From Prorocentrum cordatum (lineage: Eukaryota > Sar > Dinophyceae > Prorocentrales > Prorocentraceae): 64,000 nt of DNA. Positions 32,103-42,658 of this stretch are shown here, one piece after another. The notes under the pieces are model-generated. The model ran no database searches and was not told the origin of the DNA. It worked only from the letters and a program-made list of their open reading frames with translations. The translations under genes and the position numbers were made by a program. Numbering within the stretch: the stretch's first letter is position 1; each line of letters begins with the position of its first letter. The stretch is from contig CAUYUJ010014595.1 in NCBI GenBank assembly GCA_963575745.1, forward strand, positions 327,311 to 391,310. The letters are read 5' to 3'.

Positions 32103-32471
32103 GTGCGCAGACTACAGATGGCCAGCCATCCACGCGGCTACGCCCTGTCGAACTACCACCGCCATCGCAGTCGGTCGCCCCAGCCGCACCGCCTCCGTCA
32201 AGAGCAAGGCGGGGGCCTGAGAACTCCCATTCGGCCTGCTGACTTGCCTTGTCTCGGCCATTGCCCGCGTCTGGCGACAGGCGAGGTTTGGCATGCTGAT
32301 CCAGCTTGGCCGGACTGGATCATGAACAGCTTCGCAAGCCTAGTTTGGCACTCAGAGGCGGGCATGCCGCACGCCACTCGCACGCTCGCTAACTGTTGCG
32401 ACGTATTGCTGTGTTCGGTCTGCGGCCATTGGACCCGCGGGGCCCGAACAGCCGGCCTCATGGAGGACTGA
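32103..32471 (+). CDS. Short possible coding remnant with a Cys-x2-Cys motif
   Basis: A frame of about 120 codons contains RSPQPHRLRQEQG, DWIMNSFASLVWHSEAGM and, at the end, CCDVLLCSVCGHWTRGARTA. A CxxCG followed by small basic residues resembles a single zinc-binding knuckle. The start is uncertain (ATG at 32118 is a candidate). It is followed by purine tracts and no further exon. I do not recognise a family; it may be a fragment of a larger mobile-element protein. Confidence 0.3.
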   Translation: MRRLQMASHPRGYALSNYHRHRSRSPQPHRLRQEQGGGLRTPIRPADLPCLGHCPRLATGEVWHADPAWPDWIMNSFASLVWHSEAGMPHATRTLANCCDVLLCSVCGHWTRGARTAGLMED

Positions 32472-32472
32472 T

Positions 32473-33290
32473 TTGCGTTTGAAACAGGGGAGTGAGGAGC
32501 CCTCGTGGCGTGGGAGAAGTTGAGGGGGGGATGGACTGAGGAGGAGGAGGAGGTGGAGGAGGGGGAGGAGGAGGAGGAGGAGGAGCACAAGGATCGGAGG
32601 AGCAGCCCCGATCCGAGAGGAGTGCACGCGCGTGCGGACTAAGTACCGCATGAGCTGCTTGCTGCGCATGGCCGCCGGCAAGTACCCGAGACATGACGGA
32701 TACTTCTGGCAGGCACAGGACCATGTCGATCAGGGGGGATAGGAGGGGCGGAGAGAGAAGAGGATGAGGGCGGAGAAGGATAGGAGGAGGAGGAAAGGTG
32801 AGGAGGCAGGAGGACTCGGAGTTGGAGGTAAGTGGAGGAGGGAGGGAAGGACAAGCGCATCGCGCGCGTGCAATGCGGCCCTTCACCTGGACCTTCACCA
32901 GTTGACCTGGACAGCGATGATGAGGGCTCGGACTCAGACTCCCAGAGCACCGAGGACTACAGCTCGTCTCAGGCTGGCCAGGCTCGCCTAAGTCTTACAT
33001 GGCCAGGCTCAGCGTCGTCCGCGTCTTCGGCATCTGGCAACCCAGGGCCTCATTAGCTATGTAGAAGTGAGGCAACCACTGAACCAGGCCCTAGGTATTC
33101 AGATGTTGCAATGACAGGCATGCGGGTTTAGCCTGTCGCTATTGTCTCAAGCCGTTGGACAGAGCAGGTAGGGTCTAGGACGCTTCAACTTTGCTCACAG
33201 TGCGTGGGTGGTCCATTGCACAGCATGCGAAGTGATGACAGTTGGAGAATCACGTGGCGGGATATCCTCAGATATCTCACCCTCTCCTTG
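32473..33290. other. Gene-free stretch with purine tracts
   Basis: (GGA)n-rich sequence at 32520-32590 and 32740-32860. The remainder, including Ser-rich open frames near 32900-33060, shows nothing that I can support. Confidence 0.5.
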
Positions 33291-33296
33291 TCCCCC

Positions 33297-34170
33297 TAAA
33301 GAGCCCGTGGCACGACATCATTCGACGACAAGCCCTCCCAGGGGCTCGTGACACGAAATCCCTCAACGCCCAACCCCCCAAGGGCCTGCGACGCGAAATC
33401 CTTCAACGGCAAGCCCCACCAGCGGCCCGTGACACGAAGTCCTTCAACGGCCAGCCCCTCCCCAAGAGCCCGTGACACGAAATCCTTCAACGGCCAGCCC
33501 TCCCAGGGGCTCGCGACGCGAAATCCTTCAACGCCCAGCCCCCCCAAGGGCCTGTGACGCGAAATCCTTCAACGGCCAGCCCCCCCCCAGCGGCCCGTGA
33601 CGCGAAATCCTTCCACGGCAAAGCCCCTCCCCAAGAGCCCGTGACACGAAATCCTTCGACGGCCAGCCCTCCCAGGGGCCCGTGACTCGAAATCCTTCAA
33701 CGGCCAGCCCCCCCCCCATGTGCCCGCGACACGAAATCTTTCAACGGCCAGCCCTCCCAGGGGACCGCGACGCGAAATCCTTCAACGCCCAGCCCTCCCA
33801 GGGGCCCGAGACACAAAATCCTTCAACGGCCAGCCCGCCCCAGGGGTCCGTGACACGAAATCCTTCAACGCCCAGCCCTCCCACGGGACCGCGACGCGAA
33901 ATCCTTCAACGCCCAGCCCTCCCAGCGGCCCGTGACGCGAAATCCTTCAACGGCCAGCCCCTCCCCATGAGCCCGTGACGCGAAATCCTTCAACGGCCAG
34001 CCCTCCCAAGGGCCCGTGACTCGAAATCTTTCAACGACCAGCCCCCCCCCACGCGCCCGCGACGCGAAATCTTTCAACGCCCGGCCCTCCCAAGGGGCCG
34101 CGACGCGAAATCCCTCGACGCTCAGCCCTCCCAGGGGCCCGAGACACAAAATCCTTCAACAGTCAACCCT
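33297..34170 (+). repeat. 42-bp minisatellite, about 20 copies
   Basis: The unit is built around ACGCGAAATCCTTCAACGGC and CAGCCCTCCCAGGGGCCCGTG, with 40-43-bp spacing. Because 42 is divisible by 3, it keeps pseudo-reading frames open (KSFNGQP repeats on plus, VEGFRV repeats on minus). I take these as repeat artefacts. Confidence 0.9.
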
Positions 34171-34261
34171 CCCAGGGGCCCATGACTGACGCGTGGGTCG
34201 CCGCCGCACGCGCTAAGATATCAGCGCTTCACGCATCGTGGTCTGGCCCAAAGATCCGCGC

Positions 34262-34330
34262 GTCTCGGGGGCGGCGGCGCGAAGATGACCGCGCGTTGCG
34301 CGCCGTGGAGCGCGAAGTTAGGTGACTCAG
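34262..34330 (+). repeat. Short dispersed GC-rich element, copy 3
   Basis: It has TCTCGGGGGC, GGCGCGAAGATGACCGCGCG, TTGCGCGCC, GAGCGCGAAG and TTAGGTGACTCAGG. It lies between the 42-bp minisatellite and the SL relic of the methyltransferase gene. Confidence 0.65.
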
Positions 34331-34361
34331 GACGGCCATATACAACAATATTCAATAACTG

Positions 34362-34383
34362 CTGTAGCCAATTTTGGCTCAAT
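34362..34383 (+). other. Relic spliced leader upstream of the methyltransferase
   Basis: It reads CTGTAGCCAATTTTGGCTCA, then AT. Against the dinoflagellate SL this is one inserted A and two substitutions (T for C at position 2, T for the final G). It lies about 290 bases before the first recognisable methyltransferase motif. Confidence 0.7.
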
Positions 34384-36284
34384 CTAGAGTTTACATATCA
34401 CGTTCAGTTCGCATGCGCTGCATGCGCGATGTTCGTGCAGCGATGCTCTGGCGCATGCAAGTATGTTTGCTGACATGCGTTGTCTCTGTCATTCGTGCTG
34501 CCAGCGACGCAGATCGTTTGACCATCCGATCGGTTCCACCTTTGCAGCGAGTTAACACATTGATCGAATTATTTAGCTGGGTGGATCATAGCGTCGATTT
34601 TGCTGCATGGGCAACGCAGACCACTACCATCGAGGTGAGGAATCGGTTGCGTGGATAACTTCCTGGGTTTACATTATCGACAGCGTTCTCTGGGATTGGT
34701 GCGCCAGAGACAGCCTTACATGGAATAATGAATTATCTGGGCTTAGAATACGAGCAACACAACGTTCTGTTTGCAATTGAATGGGATCAAGAATGCAGGC
34801 GGGAGCTGGCCATCCTCCCGGGAGGTCCTCAGTGCATGTTCTGCGATATAAATGATTTCTGGAATCCAGCATTAGACGTTAACGAGTGGTGGACTATCGG
34901 TGATTTCAATCGCGCGATTGTTCGCGGCGGTTCTGTCCTTATGACTGGTGCAACTTGTGGTTTACATATGTCGTCGTCTTGTGTGCTCCGCGCGGCATCG
35001 TGCGCAGTCGGTGGGACACCTTGCCCAGACTGGTCTAGCCAAGGTGCCGGTCAGGGCGTCGATGGCAATGATCTGATGGCGACGATGAGTTGGGTTGCCA
35101 TGCGGTGGGAGCTAGAAGAGGACATATTTATCAATGAAAACGTGCAGAGTTTCCCGCCTCACATCGTCCTGGCTTGTTTGGCTGCCAAGTACATCATTTG
35201 CACTGTCGTTTGCAAGCTTACTGATCAGGGCTGGCCTCACAGGAGGTCGCGCCGCATCACCATAGGCATCCACAAGAGGAACATCGTGATGGGCATGGGG
35301 TGGGATCGGTTTTCTGAGTTGTTTCGTCGAGAGTCCAATGTTTCATGGCGCATCGTCCTACAGGATAACAAACATGATCTTAGCGAAGAATTAGAATGGG
35401 CTCGCAGCAGACCCACGACACTGCACAGGCGTGATATACACAGCGGGCTCGAGGAGGCGAAGAACAGTGATAAAGCTTGGGTTTGGGAACTTTTGGACGA
35501 CGACATTCTCCTGGCTGATATGGCACGCCTCAAAGCCGCGTCACAGTTTACAGACAGTCTGACACTTTGGGAACGAATGAGCGCTGTGAAGTACATGCGA
35601 CTATCGTACGATGAAGATGTCGTCATCGACCTGCATCGGAACGCCCATGCTTGGACTACAATGGGGTGGCCGAGTGCGATTCCCACAATAATCCGAAATG
35701 TTGGGTTACTGCATGGTCTCAAGTTATTCAGGTGGCTTACCCCGAGTGAATTATTACTTCTCCAAGGTTTCCCAGTGGTCCCAGGAGCCAAGGCTCACGC
35801 AGAAGTTACTTCCTTTGATATACCGCGGCGCAGTTTTCAAAGGCAGCGCTGCGACGTTCTGAGGCAGGCTGGCAACACTATGAATTGCCACCAGATAGGC
35901 CTGGCCATGCTTTGGTCTATTTTGTTTATCCAGCCCGCGCCTCCGGCAACGGGCCACGATTCCCCCCCTCGCGCTGTCGCCTCCAAGAGCGTCCGCGCAA
36001 GGGCCCTCCCGCTATCTCCCCTAAGGCCCATCACTGCGGGCACTGTCGCGTCACCCCCTTCAATGCCAACGACGCTGAGTGCTCGGAACGAGGACAGGGA
36101 TGGTACGCGAGACGCAACAGCGTCATTGTTTTTCCGTCAGAACGCAGTAAGCTATACAAGCAGTCACAGTAGCGCCAGCAGTGCCGCTAATAATTCTCGC
36201 AAGCGCAGGAGGCCCTCTGAGCCCGCGTCGGAGGATGCCGCGAGAGGTTTTTTCTCGCGCGATCCCCGCGGACGTTCAACCTGA
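34374..36284 (+). pseudogene. C5 cytosine-specific DNA methyltransferase, in-frame stop before motif I
   Basis: It transfers a methyl group from S-adenosylmethionine to C5 of cytosine in DNA, probably in the nucleus. Visible motifs: I, STAFSGIGAPETALHG (about 34677-34724); II, FAIEWDQEC; IV, VGGTPCPDWSSQG with the catalytic Cys (about 35019); VI, INENVQ (about 35133); VIII, WPHRRSRRITIG; IX, RWLTPSELLLLQGFP; X, QAGNTM (about 35865). A variable target-recognition region lies between VIII and IX. The C-terminal 115 residues are Ser/Arg/Pro-rich. The first ATG after the stop (34728) would delete motif I, so it is not the original start. The same frame is open upstream from 34374 except for TAA at 34656-34658. 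All catalytic motifs look intact; only that stop argues for a dead gene. Confidence 0.75.
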
Positions 36285-36948
36285 AGCGCCCGAGCCTGGC
36301 AGCCCACATTTGGGGCGTCATTAGCAAACCGCAGAGTAAGAGAGAGGGTGTGTGCCTAGAGGAATTGCCTCGATCAGAGAAGTATGCAACACGCAGAGAG
36401 AGCCATCATGAGACAGCGTGGGGTATCTCGAGCCATCTTGGAGGTCATTTGGGGCTCTCCCAGGCGCTCTTGATTTTAATCAGTGCCCGCCCCCAAGATG
36501 CCAACATGTCGCTCAGACACTCGTGACATCAATGATTTGGTATTCTCGCCGAGGCCTCTTGGAGCATATTGGGTGCCTCTGGCGCCGTCTCTGGGGCCTC
36601 TTGGGGGTCTCTTGGGGGAATCTGGTGCCTCTTCGGGGCTTCTTGGGGCCATCTTGGGGCCATCTTGGGGCTTCTCGGGGCCTCCGGGGCGCTTCTTGGG
36701 GCCGTCGTGGAAGAGATCGATCAAACAGGAGGGGGGCATTAATTAGCGTTCCCCCCCAGGGGGCCAAAATGACATCATAACCCTTGGCATGCCAAATGAT
36801 GTTTGCTTCCTCGCCGAGGCCGTTTTGGCATTCTCGCCGAGGCTTCTTGGAGCATCGCGGGTGCCTCTGAGGGGGTCTCTTGGGGCATCTTGGGGGTCTC
36901 TTGGGGGCCTCCATCTTGGGGCGGCGGCCTACGGGCGCCGTCTCCGTC
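36285..36948. repeat. CTTGGGG-type minisatellite with a homologous tail
   Basis: Repeat units at 36425-36710 and 36850-36920. At 36713-36850 a unique tail (GAGATCGATCAAACA, a G run, a C run, TTCCTCGCCGAGGCCGTTTT) closely parallels 58846-58970, so both loci are copies of one longer repeat. No gene. Confidence 0.8.
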
Positions 36949-36970
36949 TCCGTAGCCATTGCGGCTCAAG
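36949..36970 (+). other. Relic spliced leader upstream of an unknown gene
   Basis: TCCGTAGCCATT, then GC for TT, then GGCTCAAG: 20 of 22 positions match the dinoflagellate SL. The best SL match in the window in full-length, ungapped form. Confidence 0.85.
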
Positions 36971-37063
36971 GTATTTGGCGCCGAGCTCTTGAAGCAGGCG
37001 CTGCATATTTTTTGGCCTGACAACAACATCTACTGCGGGCCCAGATCGCGCGCGCCGAACGCA

Positions 37064-39290
37064 ATGCCCGCCCCCTATGCCGGAGGACCGCAGAGCGACG
37101 CGTCAGGCACAGCAGGAGGGGATATCCGTTGGAAGGAACGAACGATGCAAGAGGCATACGGAGATCTCTCTGGGAACGAGCTACAGACGCAAGTGTTCAG
37201 GGATTACCTTATGGACCCGAGCAACCCCGACGTCAGGTTGCCATTCTTTACTAGCAACGGGCAAGACGTATTCGCGCGCCACAAGATGAACAACAGGAAC
37301 TTTGCCGCTTACCGTGAGAACTTGGTCAGGAAGATATTGAAGAAGGGCTTGGTGGAGGGCGTCAGAGGGGAGGCCTGGGCGATCCCTTCGGAGAAATCCA
37401 CAGGCGTGGTGATCATCGAGCGGCACCAACTCCACTTGCTGAGCCACGCCACCTTAGCAGAGGCAGTCTACGAGGCTTGCCGCCGCAAGCATGCCAACAG
37501 GTACGTGAAGACGACGCTCGAGAACGGTCTGAAGGTCAAAGTGTTCCACCCGCGCTCTCCGGCCTTCATCTGCGAGTGCCTGAAAGAGATCCACAACGAG
37601 TTGCATACAGGAGCTCAGACCTCGTACCTCGAGAAATATGACACATGCAAGGACATAGAGATCGAGTGGGCCAAGAATTGTAAAGAAAAGTGCATCGTGG
37701 CCAGGAACTTGCCAACGAAAGGGCCAAACACCTACAGGAAGCAATATTGGAAGTGGATCGGCGAGAACAGGAGGACGGCTTTCAGGAATTGGCCATTATT
37801 CTTCAAGGCCAAGAACTTCTTGCGGTCCATGGTCCAACGCAAGCAGTTCACGATCTACAAAGAGAGGGCCGAGCAGGAGTGCGACATGGGCAACCCAGCG
37901 ATCAGCGTGGAGGACGTGCTGCTTATCAACTACGACCTGTTCACTACAATCAACCAGTTCGCGGATGCTATCCCGAAGAATCACTTAGACGCCATTCTCC
38001 AAAAAGCTTTGAGGTTCGTGTGCCCCGGAGTTGCCGATGATGACGATTCTGATCCAATGTGGCTGTTGAAGAGCAAGTCCGCAGCAGAGGTGGCCATCGA
38101 GGTTTTGAAATGCCCGATGTCTGGGACGGCGCTCTACCCCAGCAGCGCGAAGAAGAACGAGGCAGGCGAGGCGTCGATGACGGATGGCGGCAAAGCGACG
38201 ACGACCGGCAAGGGCAGGGGCAAGGGCAAGGGCAAGAAGTCCAAAGGCAGAGGCAGCAAGAAGCCAGCGAAGGGCGCCGCGGCTAAGACGACCACAGGGA
38301 GGAATACCAAAAAAGATGCGAAAGGGGCGGCGGCCAGCAAAGCCAGTTCAAAGATGAAGGAGGAGACCCTGACAAGCACAGTCGAGCTGATCTCCGAGTC
38401 CCCGCAGAACCCCATCAACGGAGAACGACCCCCTGTCTGCCTCCAAGAACGACGACATTGACATGTTGGACGCGGACGAAGGAGATGAATTGGAGATCGC
38501 GTCGGCCGTGTCAGGCGAGGACGAGGCGATGGAGGTCGACGAGGATGGCGATGCGATCGCCGCGCCCGCGCCCTTGATGGACACGTCGGGGCCGGAGAAG
38601 CCTGCGTCGAGGGGGAAGCGACTGCTCGATGACGCGTGCGCTAATGTGGCCTCTTGCATCCAGCATGTTCCAGACGAGAAGCTCGACTGGAACGTGATCA
38701 AGGACGTGCGCAGCAAGTCGTTGTATTTCATTTTCGATAAAAAGCCGCCGCCCGACTTCGCGATCCAGAATACTGATGATGAAAAGGTCAAGTGGCCCAC
38801 AGTTCGTGACGCTTTGAAGGGGACTATCGCAAGGGCCCACGTGGGGGCCATAAACACAGCCAGCGTCACCGCCAGTCCAGCCGCCCGAGATCCTGCGGTC
38901 GCCAGGCGCCAAGAAGTTGAAGCCAAGGTGCTTGCGGAGCGCATCCAGAAGGCCCAGAGCGATCTGATCTCGATGAAAGATAAGATCAAGAAGTGGCTCG
39001 ACACGAACGACTGCTCGGCTCCTCTTCAGACCCAAGAGTGCTTTCCCGTGGTCCTGTCCAAGCTGCTGCGTTCTGCCGTTGGCAAGACGAAGGAGCTGAA
39101 GAAGTCCGGGCGCGACGAGATGACCCTGGAGGAGATCGTCGCCATCGTAGCCGCCGCGTTCACGAGCGACGCCCCTCGGTGGACGGGCGTTTACAAGAGG
39201 AGGAAGGGGGGGGAGGGCGGAGAGGAGGAGCAGGAGAAGTCCGCAGGAGAAGGAGGAGGAGGCGGAGGAGAAGGAAGGAGTGAAGGGGAG
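37064..39290 (+). pseudogene. Unknown nuclear-type protein gene behind an SL relic, one frameshift
   Basis: ATG 37064 lies about 93 bases after the SL relic. The frame to 38461 encodes MQEAYGDLSGNELQTQVFRD, RHKMNNRNFAAYRENLVRKI, AFICECLKEIHNEL, YRKQYWKWIGENRRTAF and a C-terminal Lys/Gly-rich tail (GKGRGKGKGKKSKGRG) that looks like a nuclear-localisation or nucleic-acid-binding segment. A one-base shift near 38423 leads without a gap into NDPLSASKNDDIDML and a second folded part, with LDDACANVASCIQH, NVIKDVRSKSLYFIFDKK and helix-rich RIQKAQSDLISMKDKIKKWL, to about 39200. There coding dissolves into a GGA tract, probably an intron start. I recognise no family. Codon use is strongly G/C-ending with AAG and GAG. 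It may continue at 56345 beyond the inserted retrotransposon. Confidence 0.5.
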
Positions 39291-39420
39291 TAAAGAGAAG
39301 GATGAGGAGAAGGAAGGATGAGGCGGAGGAGAAGGATGGAAAGGAGTAAAGAGGATGAGGAGGAAGTGCCGGCGAGAGGGGCCGGCGGAGGCGGAGGGGG
39401 GAGGAGCGGGCAGCGGCCGC
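39200..39420. repeat. Purine (GGA/GAAGGA) tract
   Basis: Purine-rich sequence after the end of the coding-like frame, followed by the CT array. The same purine-then-pyrimidine order is seen in the intron at 29513-29951. Confidence 0.8.
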
Positions 39421-39489
39421 AAGTCCTGCAGCTGCGCCATCAGCAGGGGGTGCCACCAGACCTCCCCTCCGCCATGCGCACTGGCTTTG

Positions 39490-39765
<276 letters not shown>

Positions 39766-39916
39766 TCTCGGCTCGAGAGTGCCCAGCACTCAGACCGCAG
39801 CCGCGACGCGAAGCGCCCCGCCTCGGAGCCAGACTCCCAGGCCTCGCGAGACCGGAGGGGTCCCAGCAGGACCCTACTGATTCGCGTCACCTCTCCCCAC
39901 CAGAGCGCCCGCAGCA

Positions 39917-42487
39917 ATGGCCCCCAGTAAGCCGGAGCGCCGTCGCTCTTCCAAGCAGCCCCCGAGCTCGCGTCCTGCTGCTGAAGGGTCTCTCCTCCAA
40001 CGCAAGCAGGACTGCATCGCAGCTTTCAAGCAAGCGGGGTCTGACCGCCCCACGGCCGCATACAACGGGCTTGCCGAGCTGAACGCGGATGAGCTCCAGG
40101 CCACGTACGACATGCACAAGACCAACACGAAGAAGCTCGGCAGTGCCTTGATCCGCATGTGCGCCGCCAACCAGATCAGCTACACGCTGGATCACCACCA
40201 GCGCAGCAAGCCTAAGCGCAGTGGCGGTGACACATCACACCCACCAGTTGGGTCCGCACGTCTTCAGGCTGCGGACACCCAATTCATCGCCTTGGACCCG
40301 GCCTTTTGGAAGGTCCCAGTCCTCGCCGAACCCACATCACCTGACGACGGCAAGACGTACAAGCCCAGTATCAGCCTCCACGACTACGAGAGCGGTGAAC
40401 GGCTGCTGCAACACCACCTCGAGCAGGGTAAGCGTACCACGGGTCAGCTTGCGATTGCTGTCATGGGCCCAAAAAACGACAACTACGTCGGTACCGAGCT
40501 CGCCGTCCCCGTGCTGAAGCGTCACCCCAAGGCGCCCAAAGTGGTCCACACGCACGTCCCCGTGACCGTGTACCAGCTGGGCACCAAGGAAGTCGCCTGC
40601 ACGGAAAAAGTAGCCGTCGCCACCATCGACCCTGCCGACCACGTATGCTGGATTCGGGCGACCATACATGAAACCGAGGCCATCGCCGCAGTCCCCTCCA
40701 TGCATCAGGCCTTCGAGGACCAGTTCTCGGGAGGTGCCCCCGTGAACGGTGGTCCACGCGCCAAGGGTCCTTTCCGAGGGGACTCCGCTCCACAGGACAA
40801 GGCGCGCCAAAACCAAAAGCACAGGGAGTCCAAGAAAGACGCTCGCCGCCAGGAGCTCGATAGTCAGCTCCAGGACACCTTCAAGGCCCTCTTCCACGGC
40901 AACTTTAAAGCCGTCACCATCCTCGAACCCTGCAAAAGCCTAGGCAGGTTTGGATCGGGCGTCGGAAAGAGGTCCCTGGCTGCCACCTTCGGCGTCAGTC
41001 TTCAAGCGGTCGACAAGGTCTTGGCGGGTTCAGGGCAACTCGGCGCCACCTACGACCTCAGCAACGTAGGTGCAGACGAGCCCACTGCAGACAAGTACCA
41101 GACCGTGTGGTTCCCTGAGGACCAGCCCATCACGATGGCAGATGCGTTCCAGAAGTCGGTGGATTTCAAGGCCCTGGGAGTCGTCAGGCACGGCAAGTCA
41201 GGCTTATTGGGGATCCGTGTTTCACGAGGGTCAGACGCCGCCAAGGCTGCTGCCGTCAGCATCCGCGGCTGCGAAGCCACCCTCGCCAAGACGCGCTACC
41301 GCATCACTGGCATTGCGGCACGCCACGCCACGCTGACCCAGCTCGCCAAGACTCTCACGGGCCCGTCCGTTAAATGGGACTGTGAGGTCTACCACACCGC
41401 CTGGGACCCAGCCACTTCGGCTCAGTTTGCCTTAGTGCGCGCCCATCGTCCCCCACTCACATATACGGTACAGGTCGCAGGGTGCCCCATCCCGTGGAGC
41501 ATCACCGAGGCCCCGCTGGCTGAGGTGGTGCCGAAGAGGGACAACGTTACCATCGTCACGCCTACCACCATCACAGAGCCTGTGACGCCGCCAGCCCGTG
41601 GTGGCGGCTTCAGCCCCGCCACTGGCACACTCCTCACCAAAGCGGCCCAGAGCCCTTACCTCCACGACCTCATGACTGCCACGCCCAAAGGCAAGGGCGT
41701 CGCACCGCTCCTGATCCCCAAGGAGGAGCCTTTAGCCAAGCGCCACCGATCCTCCAGTGGGAAACGCGACGCCACGCCGCACGCAAGATCACACGGCGCC
41801 CCAGGCCGCAGCTCCTCTGCACCCCCGCACGGCACGGACGGAGCTGCCGAGCAGACGGCCGTCCAAGGATCAGGTGGTCATGACCCGCAGCTTGGCACGG
41901 TGGCGGCTGAAGGTGGGGGCCACACCGAAGGGGACGCTGCCACAGCCGCCGAAGTACCAGGCGACGCTGACGACGTCGAGATCCTCTCATCAGGTGATGA
42001 ATACAGCGTGGCTTCCCACGAACTCAACACCTTCGGCGAACGCTTCGCATCGGCCCCTAAACTGCCAGATGCCGCCACGACCCGCATCCAACACATGGAA
42101 CAACAGCACGAGCTGCTTGCCAACACGGTGGATAACATGCAGGTTCAGCTTGCGGGCGTTCTCTCCTCCCAGGCCACACTCACGGAGCACGTCTCAGGTT
42201 TGGAACGGGGGCTTGCCACCGTCGTCACCCAGCAACAGACGGCAACCGCCGAAGCCGCTGCACTGCGTGGCGACATCCAGGCCCTCCTCGGGCACCTCAC
42301 GGGGGGCACCATCCACCTGCCACAGGTGGCCACTCTCGAAACTAAGAAGGAGGAAGCTGCATCAGTTGCCGATCCCGTGGTTGTCTGCGGGTGGATCGAC
42401 CAGCCAGGCCAGGTCACCCCAGGGACGGGGCCCCCAGGGGCTGACAAAGGCAAAGACAAGGGTCGGGTCACCCAGGAACCCTATTGA
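39917..42487 (+). CDS. Retrotransposon ORF1 protein (856 aa), coiled coil near the C-terminus
   Basis: By position, this is the RNA-binding ORF1 protein of the element. The basic N-terminus (KPERRRSSKQPP) leads into a helical region and a long domain of unknown fold (residues about 100-560) with KKDARRQELDSQLQDTFKAL near residue 310. Then come a Pro/Ser-rich linker containing GGGFSPATG, an acidic patch (DADDVEILSSGDE) and a heptad-rich segment at about residues 720-795 (MEQQHELLANTVDNMQVQL), predicted to be a coiled coil for self-association. No zinc finger is visible. The start is a true ATG 152 bases after the CT array. It ends at TGA 42485-42487, after which the same frame stays open into ORF2. 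I do not recognise the central domain. Confidence 0.7.
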   Translation: MAPSKPERRRSSKQPPSSRPAAEGSLLQRKQDCIAAFKQAGSDRPTAAYNGLAELNADELQATYDMHKTNTKKLGSALIRMCAANQISYTLDHHQRSKPKRSGGDTSHPPVGSARLQAADTQFIALDPAFWKVPVLAEPTSPDDGKTYKPSISLHDYESGERLLQHHLEQGKRTTGQLAIAVMGPKNDNYVGTELAVPVLKRHPKAPKVVHTHVPVTVYQLGTKEVACTEKVAVATIDPADHVCWIRATIHETEAIAAVPSMHQAFEDQFSGGAPVNGGPRAKGPFRGDSAPQDKARQNQKHRESKKDARRQELDSQLQDTFKALFHGNFKAVTILEPCKSLGRFGSGVGKRSLAATFGVSLQAVDKVLAGSGQLGATYDLSNVGADEPTADKYQTVWFPEDQPITMADAFQKSVDFKALGVVRHGKSGLLGIRVSRGSDAAKAAAVSIRGCEATLAKTRYRITGIAARHATLTQLAKTLTGPSVKWDCEVYHTAWDPATSAQFALVRAHRPPLTYTVQVAGCPIPWSITEAPLAEVVPKRDNVTIVTPTTITEPVTPPARGGGFSPATGTLLTKAAQSPYLHDLMTATPKGKGVAPLLIPKEEPLAKRHRSSSGKRDATPHARSHGAPGRSSSAPPHGTDGAAEQTAVQGSGGHDPQLGTVAAEGGGHTEGDAATAAEVPGDADDVEILSSGDEYSVASHELNTFGERFASAPKLPDAATTRIQHMEQQHELLANTVDNMQVQLAGVLSSQATLTEHVSGLERGLATVVTQQQTATAEAAALRGDIQALLGHLTGGTIHLPQVATLETKKEEAASVADPVVVCGWIDQPGQVTPGTGPPGADKGKDKGRVTQEPY

Positions 42488-42658
42488 AGGTGCCTCAGAG
42501 AGCCTGCCTCAGCCCTCCGAGGAAGCGCCTTCAGAGGCATCTCTTCCCTCTTCGCGTCGTATCTCTTTCTTGTCATATCATGTCAGTTTTGGCAGCAGCA
42601 CGCGCAAGCTATCTGGTGTAGGGACACCCATCATCTTGCAGGGGGCGTGATTGTTGCA

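Noticed and set aside
33296-34149. Repeat-protein genes on both strands
   Set aside because: Explained by a 42-bp minisatellite whose period is divisible by three; no start, stop or codon pattern supports either strand.
34635-34683. A 49-bp intron (GTGAGG...CGACAG) that would remove the stop before the methyltransferase
   Set aside because: The splice-site letters fit, but 49 is not divisible by three and the join would throw motif I out of frame.
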